A program made the translations under genes and the position numbers. The notes below the pieces were generated by a model. That model did not search any database. It was not told the origin of the DNA and saw only the letters and a list, made by a program, of their open reading frames with translations. From the NCBI GenBank assembly GCA_937888615.1, contig CALABZ010000116.1, positions 1 through 5,250 on the forward strand: a stretch of DNA of 5,250 bases. The letters run 5' to 3'. Positions 1-5,250 of this stretch are shown here, piece by piece (the stretch's first letter is position 1; each line of letters starts with the position of its first letter). This DNA is from an uncultured Lentisphaeria bacterium (GTDB taxonomy: Bacteria; Verrucomicrobiota; Lentisphaeria; Victivallales; Victivallaceae).

Positions 1-159
1 CGGTGTGGTTACCAGACTGCCGGAAGCATCTTTTGGAATGGTCCAGTGGTCAGGCAGACCAATGGCTCCGATGTCCTCCTCGAACGAGGGGTTTTTCAAT
101 TCCTGCGTCAGCCCGGTGACTGTACCGATGATCAGGCATATTGCGATTATCAATTTCAT
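1..159 (-). CDS. Secreted protein, N-terminal fragment (possible carbohydrate-binding-like start)
   Basis: This is the first 53 codons of a gene that continues past the left edge of the window; the frame is open to position 1. The ATG at 159-157 follows a strong Shine-Dalgarno AAAGGAG (172-166) with a 6-base spacer. The N-terminus (MKLIIAICLIIGTVTG) has one Lys and then a hydrophobic stretch of about 14 residues, which reads as a Sec signal peptide with likely cleavage around residues 16-19. There is no convincing lipobox. The mature start contains LKNPSFEED (residues 21-29) and GLPDHW (34-39). The pattern NPSFE...G.P..W resembles the opening of galactose-binding-fold/CBM4_9-like modules in secreted glycan-active proteins. 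The catalytic or main domain is outside the window, so no enzyme activity can be assigned. It sits downstream of a GntR/LacI-type regulator on the same strand and has its own promoter, so control by that regulator is plausible but inferred. Confidence 0.75.
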   Translation of the reverse strand, partial: MKLIIAICLIIGTVTGLTQELKNPSFEEDIGAIGLPDHWTIPKDASGSLVTTP

Positions 160-194
160 CCGATTCTCCTTTCAAGTAAGTATTTCGTGAATCA

Positions 195-200
195 ATTATA
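195..200 (-). promoter_or_regulatory. Candidate -10 box of the secreted-protein gene
   Basis: Read on the minus strand, this is a perfect TATAAT. It would place the transcription start near 188 and give a leader of about 29 bases before the ATG at 159. No good -35 hexamer is visible at 16-18 bases upstream (around 217-224 the sequence reads CGGCAG/GGCAGA). The promoter may therefore be weak or need an activator. The rest of the 160-298 gap shows no gene, and no clear terminator for the regulator could be found in it. Confidence 0.5.
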
Positions 201-298
201 TCTTTGTTTTGTGGTTTCTGCCGTGATTTCATCCGTGGACAACGGCCGCTTGAGGCAGGCAACCCTATCGATCGTTTTTTGATATTATTTCTTTGACG

Positions 299-1393
299 CT
301 ACCGGGGAGCAACGCTTCCGCGTTTCAATATTTTATAGTCGGGATAAACAACCGGAGCTCTCCCGCCCGGCTCGAACCATTCACCGGCCCGCAGCATGAT
401 CGAGGCCGCCAGGCGACCACGGCTCTCGAGCCCCAGGTCTACCGTGGTCAATGGCGGTGACATGAAAACACCGCCGGGAAGCCCATAGTATCCGAGTACG
501 GAAATGTCTTCCGGTATTCGCAGATTCAGTTCTTTGACGGTGCTGTAAACCGCGTCGGCGTGGGCATCGGAAATACAATAAAATGCGGTTGGGGGAGCGG
601 AACTCTTCAATAGAGCGGTTACAGTTGTGGAAATATCAATCTTGCGTTGCGAAGAGGGATTTTCGCTGACATGCGTAATGTATTCAGGCCGGTATTCGAG
701 CCCGCTTGCATCATAAAGCGATTTGTATTCGGAAAACGCGATTTCCAGACAACCTTTCGGGTAATCCACATGATCCGAAATGATTGCGACGCGACGGTGT
801 CCCTGCGCCGCCAGGTAACGCAGCCCGGCGGTGAAAGACACATCCCATCGGGGGTGGCAGAAAGCAAACGTCGGCATAATTTCCCGGTCCCAGCTCTGCG
901 CCTGCGGGAGCACTACCGGAAGACCGAGTCCCTGAAAAAGCGCAATCTCAGGCTCATTCCCCAAAAAGTTCGATTCAATCAGGAATATGCCCTGAATATT
1001 CAAACCGTGGAATCGTTCGATCGCGTCCTCAATCGTCAGTTGCCGCAGGTCATGGGTGCTGCAGAAATAAATGCTGTTCCCGGCCTCACGCATTCGGGCC
1101 TCAATACCCCGGGCAATATGGACCGGAGGACGGTTCAGGGCGATAATATCCTCGGCGACGGTCAGGTACAGCCGTTGTTTTTGTCCGGAAACAAACGTTC
1201 CTTTTCCCTTCACGCGCCGGAGCAATTCCTCCTCTTCCAGCCGCTGCAGGGCGGGACGCAGGGTTCCGCGCGCCACTTCCAGTTCAATCGCCAGATCGAC
1301 CTCTTTCGGCAGGCGCATGCCCGGTTCATACTTCCCGGATACGATGCGGTCTTTGATCTCGTGATAAAGGATATCTTTTTTTATTTCAGCCAT
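299..1393 (-). CDS. GntR/LacI hybrid transcriptional regulator
   Basis: This is a ligand-responsive DNA-binding repressor or activator of 364 residues. Residues 6-70 form a GntR-type winged helix-turn-helix, with the signatures IVSGKYEPGMRLPKEVDLA and the wing KGKGTFVSG (62-70). From about residue 75 to the end there is a LacI/GalR-type periplasmic-binding-protein-like domain. Its hallmarks are LAAQGHRRVAIIS (194-206), AFYCISDAHADAV (270-282), LRIPEDISVLGY (291-302) and PPLTTVDLGLESRGRLAASIML (313-334). This architecture is the AraR-like type, which usually senses a sugar or sugar derivative. The ATG at 1393 is chosen because GAGGT lies 7 bases upstream. A TTG at 1417 would add eight residues but overlaps the -10 box and so would not be transcribed. 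The length is normal for the family and the frame is intact. The effector is unknown. The gene upstream of which it lies encodes a secreted protein, which suggests local control of glycan use. Confidence 0.93.
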   Translation of the reverse strand: MAEIKKDILYHEIKDRIVSGKYEPGMRLPKEVDLAIELEVARGTLRPALQRLEEEELLRRVKGKGTFVSGQKQRLYLTVAEDIIALNRPPVHIARGIEARMREAGNSIYFCSTHDLRQLTIEDAIERFHGLNIQGIFLIESNFLGNEPEIALFQGLGLPVVLPQAQSWDREIMPTFAFCHPRWDVSFTAGLRYLAAQGHRRVAIISDHVDYPKGCLEIAFSEYKSLYDASGLEYRPEYITHVSENPSSQRKIDISTTVTALLKSSAPPTAFYCISDAHADAVYSTVKELNLRIPEDISVLGYYGLPGGVFMSPPLTTVDLGLESRGRLAASIMLRAGEWFEPGGRAPVVYPDYKILKRGSVAPR

Positions 1394-1400
1394 GAATTTT

Positions 1401-1405
1401 ACCTC
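1401..1405 (-). promoter_or_regulatory. Ribosome binding site fixing the regulator start
   Basis: On the minus strand this reads GAGGT, 7 bases before the ATG at 1393-1391. No such site precedes the in-frame TTG at 1417, so the ATG is preferred. Confidence 0.7.
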
Positions 1406-1416
1406 AACTATTAACA

Positions 1417-1445
1417 AGTATATGTCAGGTACAATCCAGAGTCAA
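1417..1445 (-). promoter_or_regulatory. Sigma70-type promoter of the GntR/LacI regulator
   Basis: On the minus strand a -35 TTGACT (1445-1440) is separated by exactly 17 bases from a -10 TATACT (1422-1417), each one mismatch from consensus. Transcription would start near 1409-1411, about 17 bases before the ATG at 1393. The spacer contains TGT-N5-ACA (1433-1423 on the minus strand), the kind of half-site pair that GntR-family winged helices often bind, so autoregulation is possible. Upstream lie two A/T tracts (1459-1465 and 1477-1483) that could act as an UP element. Confidence 0.72.
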
Positions 1446-1458
1446 TAGCTTTCAATCG

Positions 1459-1483
1459 TTTTTTTGTGACTTTTTCAAAAAAA
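1459..1483. repeat. A/T-tract inverted repeat upstream of the regulator promoter
   Basis: TTTTTTTG (1459-1466) and CAAAAAAA (1476-1483) are perfect 8-base inverted arms around a 9-base loop. On the minus strand the proximal tract falls at about -49 to -55 from the predicted start, the position of an UP element contacted by the RNA polymerase alpha subunits. It could also be bent DNA. It is not a good terminator, because the stem is almost all A:T. Confidence 0.4.
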
Positions 1484-1493
1484 TATCCGGCGG

Positions 1494-1516
1494 AAAAAAC
1501 GAAGTCCAGAACTCCG
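1494..1516 (-). terminator. Weak rho-independent terminator of the PHP/membrane-protein operon
   Basis: On the minus strand CGGAGT (1516-1511) pairs with ACTTCG (1505-1500) around the loop TCTGG, with one G:U pair, followed directly by six T (1499-1494). It begins 28 bases after the membrane-protein stop codon and ends before the regulator promoter, so it separates the two transcription units. The stem is only six pairs, so termination may be partial. Confidence 0.5.
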
Positions 1517-1544
1517 CGGATTTGCGGCATAAAACATTGAACGG

Positions 1545-2429
1545 TTAACCGAATACGACCAGGAGGACGCTGATGGCCAGCAGAATCGAGGTGTAAATAA
1601 TGATCCCGGTCAAGACAGGGGTCTTGTAACGGTCACGCCAATACGATTGCGCCGCCGCGAAAAGCGGCAGCCACAGAAAAAGCGATGCCGTATAGCCGGC
1701 TCCTTCAATATTCCGGTTCAACAGCAACGGCGAAACCGCAAAAGCGCACAGGCACGGCGCGATCCACCAGCCCACGAAGGCCGGATTGCGGGGTAGTGTC
1801 GGAAGAATCACCGACAGCAGCACCATCAGCATCATCCAGAGCGAAATCAGGCTGATCGGCACCTCCAACGGAATCAATGTTTGCCAGAAAGCAATTCCCC
1901 AGTCCGTCAGGATTATTGATCCGGGCAGGAGAGACGCCATTGGAAAAAAGAATATCGCCGCCAGCGGCGCAAAGCACCATACGACCAGGCTCCGCCAATC
2001 AAAACGCTGTTGATAAATCACCAGAACCGCACCGATCATTACCGGTAGGAACAGATAGTCACGCCTCAAATACAGGATCGCCATTTGCAGGGCGGTTACC
2101 AGCACCGGGACGGCGATATCCCATCCTCTTTTCCATGGACGCAGGGCGAGGATCATAGCCGTGAGCGCCAGCAACGTGCAGAGGATGTACGTCATGTTGC
2201 CGGGCGAAAGAACGACCGGCAGTTGTTTGGGATGGAATGCGAACACCAGCGCCGCCCCGGTCGCGATCAGTGACCGGAATCCGAGTTCGCGGCAGAGCAG
2301 AAAAACTCCGCACGCGGCGGCGGCGTGAAGCAGAATATTGACGACCGGAGCTCCGTTCAGGAGCGGCCGGAGATACAGGACGAGTACCGCCGCCGCAATC
2401 AGCGGCGGATACCTGAACCTGCGCATCAT
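1545..2429 (-). CDS. Polytopic membrane protein, shortened TMTC/GT-C glycosyltransferase-like
   Basis: This is an integral membrane protein of 294 residues with about 10-11 predicted transmembrane segments (roughly 8-24, 30-47, 53-67, 78-96, 104-121, 124-139, 147-166, 188-210, 217-236, 248-264 and 271-292). Its first third reads YLRPLLN (19-25), NILLHAAAACGVFLL (31-45), FAFHPKQLPVVLSPGN (63-78). This follows the RPL.N...N.LLH...A and LHP...EAV...SGR pattern of TMTC/PMT-like GT-C glycosyltransferases, which use polyprenyl-linked sugars. The usual N-terminal helix and the acidic loop carrying the catalytic Asp would lie before residue 1 and are absent. A TAA at 2465-2463 in the same frame rules out a longer start. 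The ATG overlaps the TGA of the upstream PHP gene (ATGA) and has no Shine-Dalgarno site, so translation is probably coupled. It may be a non-catalytic partner, a diverged transferase or an N-terminally lost remnant; the assignment to this family is by pattern only. Confidence 0.8.
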   Translation of the reverse strand: MMRRFRYPPLIAAAVLVLYLRPLLNGAPVVNILLHAAAACGVFLLCRELGFRSLIATGAALVFAFHPKQLPVVLSPGNMTYILCTLLALTAMILALRPWKRGWDIAVPVLVTALQMAILYLRRDYLFLPVMIGAVLVIYQQRFDWRSLVVWCFAPLAAIFFFPMASLLPGSIILTDWGIAFWQTLIPLEVPISLISLWMMLMVLLSVILPTLPRNPAFVGWWIAPCLCAFAVSPLLLNRNIEGAGYTASLFLWLPLFAAAQSYWRDRYKTPVLTGIIIYTSILLAISVLLVVFG

Positions 2430-3706
2430 AAAGTATGTTCGCGGCCGTAAGCGGCAAAGAATTTATTGCGTTCCGCCAGATCCGGGTAATGGGTTTGAGC
2501 CCATTCGCTCAAATAACCCTGACCTTGCGGCTGGAGGATGGTATGGGCGGTGGCGATGGCTGCTCCTTCGACGAAGGTTTCGACATGGGGGGCCAGCGCG
2601 TCGCAGTCGAAATCATCCACCAATTTCAGTCCGGGGGCGTTCATTTCGGTGCCGACGATGACCGGCATGTTGCGTTGGATGGCCGCTCCGATGATGCGGT
2701 TGAGTTCCTGGACGCGCTTCCGGCGCAGTTCTTCGTCTTTGAAATTCCAGTTGCGGTCGGGAATGATGTTCAGCATGGCCGCGCCGTGGCGGATGTGCAA
2801 ATCGAGCAGGGCGCCGGGATCGGCTTCGCCGGGGGAATCGCCGTTCAGCCACGCGATGGTGGGGATAGCCCCGCAGGCTTTGACGAAACGGTTCATATCG
2901 GCGAGTGCGGGGAACGAACGGGGATCGGCGGGAACATAACCGGGTCCGCCTTTTTTCATGGTTTTGGCGCGGATCTGGGCTTCAAGCTTGACCGGGTCAT
3001 TGACCAGTTTGATGGCGTCGTCGAGGGAACAGCCCAGTTTTTCACTCCAGAATTCGGCGCGTTCGACCGGGTTGGTGAAAAGCTCTTCGGCTTTCAGCCG
3101 GTAGGCATAGCAGACATGGCGTTCGGTCACGTTGCCGCAGGGCGTGAGCGCGGCGGCGTCTTTTTCGAAATCAAGCGAGGCGGGAGCGAGGAACGGATTG
3201 ACCAGTTCGACGATCCGGCGGGTGCGGTCGGCGGCGGTTTTTTTCAGCGAGGCGGCGAAAGCGGCCTCGTCTGCCGGGACGGTGCTTGAGGTGAAGCCGA
3301 CCCCCATATGGTAGGCCACACCGGGTTCGCCGGGGGAATTGATTTCCTTGTCGGCGAGTTCATGGATAAAGGCGCGGGTTTCCATGCCGCAGACAGCCCG
3401 GATGGCAAGCAGGCGCGAGGCTTTCAGAAATTCATTCACCGCTTCGAGCACGTCGAAATCGACGATGCCGGCGGCGAACCATCCCGACTTGCAGGAGAGC
3501 CAGGCGATGTAACTGGGCGAAAAATTGTAACCGTTATAGGAATAAATGGTGTGGCAATGCAGATTATAGGCATCGCCGCTGTCCAGAAGCGGAACTTTGT
3601 GGGCCAGGCGCAGGTCATTCAATTCCGAAAGCGCATTGGCGCGCAGTTGTTGGTTCGGGCTGTTCAGTTCTTTTTCAAGAGCCGCCAATTCATTTTCACC
3701 GATCAT
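2426..3706 (-). CDS. PHP-domain protein with atypical metal-site motifs
   Basis: This protein of 426 residues is predicted to be cytoplasmic, with no signal peptide or membrane helix. After an Ala/Leu/Glu-rich helical lead (1-40) comes the PHP superfamily entry motif NLHCHTIYS (48-56), with His50 and His52 as metal ligands. GIVDFDVLEAV (80-90) sits where most PHP proteins have TDH, so the His appears to be Phe. GMETR (107-111) supplies the expected Glu. Later candidate ligands are His133 (AYHMG) and His197 (TERH). Near the end VGTEMNAPG (351-359) lies where many members have a D-x-H motif. PHP proteins are metal-dependent phosphoesterases (histidinol phosphatase, polymerase exonuclease, nucleotide phosphatases); the substrate here cannot be told. 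The ATG at 3706 is chosen because AAAGGGG lies 8 bases upstream; an ATG at 3724 has no such site. It is first in a two-gene operon with the membrane protein. Its coding strand is clearly C-rich relative to G. Confidence 0.85.
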   Translation of the reverse strand: MIGENELAALEKELNSPNQQLRANALSELNDLRLAHKVPLLDSGDAYNLHCHTIYSYNGYNFSPSYIAWLSCKSGWFAAGIVDFDVLEAVNEFLKASRLLAIRAVCGMETRAFIHELADKEINSPGEPGVAYHMGVGFTSSTVPADEAAFAASLKKTAADRTRRIVELVNPFLAPASLDFEKDAAALTPCGNVTERHVCYAYRLKAEELFTNPVERAEFWSEKLGCSLDDAIKLVNDPVKLEAQIRAKTMKKGGPGYVPADPRSFPALADMNRFVKACGAIPTIAWLNGDSPGEADPGALLDLHIRHGAAMLNIIPDRNWNFKDEELRRKRVQELNRIIGAAIQRNMPVIVGTEMNAPGLKLVDDFDCDALAPHVETFVEGAAIATAHTILQPQGQGYLSEWAQTHYPDLAERNKFFAAYGREHTL

Positions 3707-3714
3707 ACTCTTAT

Positions 3715-3721
3715 CCCCTTT
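3715..3721 (-). promoter_or_regulatory. Ribosome binding site fixing the PHP-gene start
   Basis: On the minus strand this reads AAAGGGG, 8 bases before the ATG at 3706-3704. It lies inside the first codons of the alternative start at 3724, which has only an A/T-rich sequence before it and would sit about 11 bases from the predicted transcript start. The 426-residue form is therefore preferred over the 432-residue one. Confidence 0.7.
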
Positions 3722-3741
3722 CATGAATTATTCTATCAGAT

Positions 3742-3769
3742 ACTCTAATCCATCGGACGATTTTGTCAA
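3742..3769 (-). promoter_or_regulatory. Promoter of the PHP/membrane-protein operon
   Basis: On the minus strand a perfect -35 TTGACA (3769-3764) is followed after 16 bases by TAGAGT (3747-3742), which matches four of six consensus -10 positions. The predicted start near 3735 gives a leader of about 29 bases to the ATG at 3706. It is divergent from the lipoprotein promoter in the same gap (3707-3856). Confidence 0.6.
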
Positions 3770-3800
3770 CTCCGCGACTATAGTTTTTATGATTTTTGGT

Positions 3801-3829
3801 TTGCATATCTTGGGTTGCGGTGTTAAATT
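3801..3829 (+). promoter_or_regulatory. Candidate promoter of the lipoprotein gene
   Basis: TTGCAT (3801-3806), a 17-base spacer and TAAATT (3824-3829) form a passable sigma70 promoter. They place the start near 3836, about 20 bases before the ATG at 3857. Both boxes deviate from consensus and the region is generally A/T-rich, so the position is uncertain. Confidence 0.35.
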
Positions 3830-3856
3830 CTTAAAAATTACGATGGAGAAAAGAAT

Positions 3857-4492
3857 ATGCTCAGATACGTTGCAATGATGGCGCTGACCGCCGGAATGCT
3901 GACCGGCTGCGTCAGTGTTAAGTACGAGGGAGACACTTATCCGGTCACCGGAGATGTCAAATTGTTCGAGAATCGTTCGTTGATTCCCGAGAACTATGTG
4001 TCGATCGGCAAATGCGTGGCTTATGGGCGCTATGATACGTTCAATAAAAACGCCATTTGCGAAAAGGTCCGGTCCAAGGCGGAAGCGGTCGGTGCCGACG
4101 CCGTCTATATTTATGCCTACCAGGTCGTTCCGGAAAGTGTCGTTACCGGGGCCGTCGAACGGGTCTGGGATGATGGCACCAGCAACACCGAATGGAGTCG
4201 GCTGGAACGCGATTTCGCCTCATACGGACAGATCGGCAAGGATTCCACCGCGCCTTATGCCCATGATTCCTATATGCGGGTTATCCGCGCCGAGTTCCTG
4301 AAAAATCCTGTCAATATGCCTGCACCGCTGCGTGTTGTCAACGCCAATCTCCAGAAAGTCGGTCCCGACCCGCAGGTCCCCGCCAAGGTCGCCCCCGCCG
4401 CTCCGGCGGAAGTGAAGAAGAGCGCGCCCCCCGCCGAAAAAGCGGAACCGGGGAAAAATAAAGAAGCCGCCGGTAAACCGGCGGCCAAGTAA
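3857..4492 (+). CDS. Lipoprotein with RcsF/YbjQ-like core and Ala/Pro/Lys tail
   Basis: This is an envelope lipoprotein of 211 residues. The signal peptide MLRYVAMMALTAGMLTGC ends in a clear lipobox LTGC, with Cys18 as the lipidated residue. Val19-Ser20 follow, with no Asp at +2, which by the E. coli rule would favour the outer membrane. The core (about 27-150) includes SIGKCVAYG (49-57), AICEKVRSKAEAVGADAVYI (66-85) and YMRVIRAEFLKN (139-150). A short glycine-cysteine strand, then a helix ending in KA..GADAV, then an aromatic-rich strand, is typical of small YbjQ/RcsF-like folds; this is a pattern resemblance, not a confirmed homology. Cys53 and Cys68 could form a disulfide. From about residue 154 the tail is low complexity, rich in Ala, Pro, Lys and Glu, and probably disordered or wall-spanning. 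GGAG (3845-3848) lies 8 bases before the ATG. The end of the gene carries a hairpin used by the convergent permease gene. The role is unknown. Confidence 0.85.
   Translation: MLRYVAMMALTAGMLTGCVSVKYEGDTYPVTGDVKLFENRSLIPENYVSIGKCVAYGRYDTFNKNAICEKVRSKAEAVGADAVYIYAYQVVPESVVTGAVERVWDDGTSNTEWSRLERDFASYGQIGKDSTAPYAHDSYMRVIRAEFLKNPVNMPAPLRVVNANLQKVGPDPQVPAKVAPAAPAEVKKSAPPAEKAEPGKNKEAAGKPAAK
4451..4485 (-). terminator. Intrinsic terminator of the permease gene, inside the lipoprotein coding end
   Basis: GCCGCCGG (4466-4473) and CCGGCGGC (4478-4485) are perfect 8-base arms around the loop TAAA. Read on the minus strand, the hairpin is followed by TTCTTTATTTTT (4465-4454), a U-rich run typical of rho-independent termination. 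It begins 27 bases after the permease stop codon. On the plus strand the hairpin is followed by CAAGTAAACCC without a T tract, so it should not stop lipoprotein transcripts in the usual way. The same bases encode the AAGKPAA end of the lipoprotein. Confidence 0.7.
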
Positions 4493-4512
4493 ACCCGGAT
4501 TGCGAAACCGTA

Positions 4513-5250
4513 CTACTTAATGTCTTTCATGCTGAAGCTGATCATGCTCAGCATCAGGAAGAACGCGATATAAATGCTCAGTGCCGCCATGTTGGCGCTG
4601 AAGCGCCCCATCGGAATATTCAGGAGATAAAGGTCCGGATAATTCATCACTCGCGACAGCATGTATGGAGCGATCTTTTCCGCGAACGGCAATCGTTCGA
4701 TGATGTAGCAGACGAAGTACAATGTGATGCCGGAGACGGTGGCCGCGGTCATGCGGTTAAATATCGTCGAAAGGAACAGGACGATAGCGGCCAGCGCCAT
4801 CAGCGAGAATGAATAATAGAGGGTCATCAGCAAATAGCGCAACATGGCGTTGCCCAGGGTCATCAGTACAATACTGTTGCCGAGTCCCATGCCGCGCATG
4901 TAGATCAACTGTGAATCCACCGGTTTGCCGAAAAAAATGATTCCGATAATCAGGCAAAGCGCCGAAAAATAGAGGCAGTAAATCAGCGTAACGACGAAAA
5001 TAGCCAGCATTTTACTGGCTACAAGCCGGATACGGGAGCGTGGGCGGGCCAGATAAAGTTTCAGTGAACCGTCCTGGATTTCGCCCGCGATGATGTCGCC
5101 GGCAAGGGTTGATACGAAAATCGGCATGATCATCATAAAAGTCGGAATTGCGGCCATGCGGGCGAAGAACATGCCGTCGACGAACTGCATGATATCGCCG
5201 AACATGTCGCGAACATCTCCTCCGATGAACTTGAAATCGTTGGTCTTGAA
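4513..5250 (-). CDS. ABC-2 type transporter permease, C-terminal part
   Basis: This is the C-terminal 245 residues of an inner-membrane permease; the frame is open to the right edge, so the true start lies outside. The internal ATG at 5205 is probably not the start, because 15 in-frame codons precede it and the usual N-terminal cytoplasmic segment and first helix are missing. Counting from the edge, helices lie at about 34-52, 80-106, 138-162, 168-185 and 219-240. Between the first two visible helices is the ABC-2 family hallmark DIIAGEIQDGSLKLYLARP (52-70) followed by SRIRLVASK, equivalent to E...GTL..LL..P.SR......K, the coupling region next to the ATPase. Such permeases pair with a separate ATP-binding subunit, probably encoded upstream beyond the window, and act in export of drugs, lipids or envelope components. 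The substrate cannot be inferred. The stop codon is TAG at 4515-4513 and the gene converges on the lipoprotein gene with a 20-base gap. Confidence 0.88.
   Translation of the reverse strand, partial: FKTNDFKFIGGDVRDMFGDIMQFVDGMFFARMAAIPTFMMIMPIFVSTLAGDIIAGEIQDGSLKLYLARPRSRIRLVASKMLAIFVVTLIYCLYFSALCLIIGIIFFGKPVDSQLIYMRGMGLGNSIVLMTLGNAMLRYLLMTLYYSFSLMALAAIVLFLSTIFNRMTAATVSGITLYFVCYIIERLPFAEKIAPYMLSRVMNYPDLYLLNIPMGRFSANMAALSIYIAFFLMLSMISFSMKDIK

Noticed and set aside
222..252. GCCGT / ACGGC inverted arms in the gap after the regulator, as its terminator
   Set aside because: The arms are only five bases with a long loop and no T tract follows on the minus strand.
50..262. Minus-strand frame of 70 codons in the leader of the secreted gene
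   Set aside because: It runs through the promoter and ribosome binding site of the secreted-protein gene in another frame, and its product lacks any signal peptide or motif.
264..280. CGATCG followed by six T on the plus strand as a terminator
   Set aside because: The palindrome is too short to form a stable hairpin, and no plus-strand gene lies upstream in the window to be terminated.
647..1414. Plus-strand open frame of 255 codons antisense to the regulator
   Set aside because: It lies over a regulator whose two domains are clearly recognisable on the minus strand. Its product shows no family motif, and no ribosome binding site or promoter precedes it.
1394..1417. TTG start at 1417 for the regulator, adding eight residues
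   Set aside because: The TTG overlaps the predicted -10 box and lies upstream of the transcription start; the ATG at 1393 has a good ribosome binding site.
2059..2457. Minus-strand frame of 132 codons overlapping the membrane-protein start
   Set aside because: Its product is Arg/Pro/Ser-rich with no recognisable domain and is out of frame with the membrane protein, which has a clear helix pattern and the ATGA overlap.
2435..3289. Plus-strand open frame of 284 codons antisense to the PHP gene
   Set aside because: Its Gly/Phe/Val-rich product is the expected mirror of a C-rich coding strand. The minus strand carries the PHP motifs and good start signals.

Overview
The window looks like a chromosomal segment from a bacterium with mid-range GC content, probably of the PVC group and most likely Lentisphaerota or Kiritimatiellota. 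That placement is inference. It rests on a GntR/LacI hybrid sugar-type regulator beside a secreted protein with an N-P-S-F-E / P-D-H-W start, a TMTC-like membrane protein, an unusual PHP-domain protein, and sigma70-like promoters with good Shine-Dalgarno sites. No RNA gene, mobile element, CRISPR array or integration site was found.

Layout from left to right. (1) Positions 1-159, minus strand: the first 53 residues of a secreted protein that runs off the left edge, with a TATAAT-type promoter in the 160-298 gap. (2) Positions 299-1393, minus strand: a 364-residue regulator with a GntR winged helix fused to a LacI-type ligand-binding domain. It has its own near-consensus promoter and lies directly upstream of the secreted gene, which is its most likely local target. 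(3) Positions 1545-3706, minus strand: a two-gene operon. A 426-residue PHP-domain protein overlaps (ATGA) a 294-residue polytopic membrane protein that resembles a shortened TMTC/GT-C glycosyltransferase. A promoter lies before it and a weak intrinsic terminator after it. (4) Positions 3857-4492, plus strand: a 211-residue lipoprotein, transcribed divergently from the operon, with an RcsF/YbjQ-like core and an Ala/Pro/Lys-rich tail. (5) Positions 4513-5250, minus strand: the C-terminal 245 residues of an ABC-2 type permease running off the right edge. Its terminator hairpin lies inside the coding end of the convergent lipoprotein gene.

The genes do not form one obvious pathway. The regulator and secreted protein suggest control of glycan use. 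The PHP/membrane-protein pair is the least conventional unit: both proteins belong to recognisable superfamilies, but both appear to lack residues or segments usually tied to catalysis. The lipoprotein and permease are envelope functions that meet tail to tail. No intergenic gap exceeds 155 bases.
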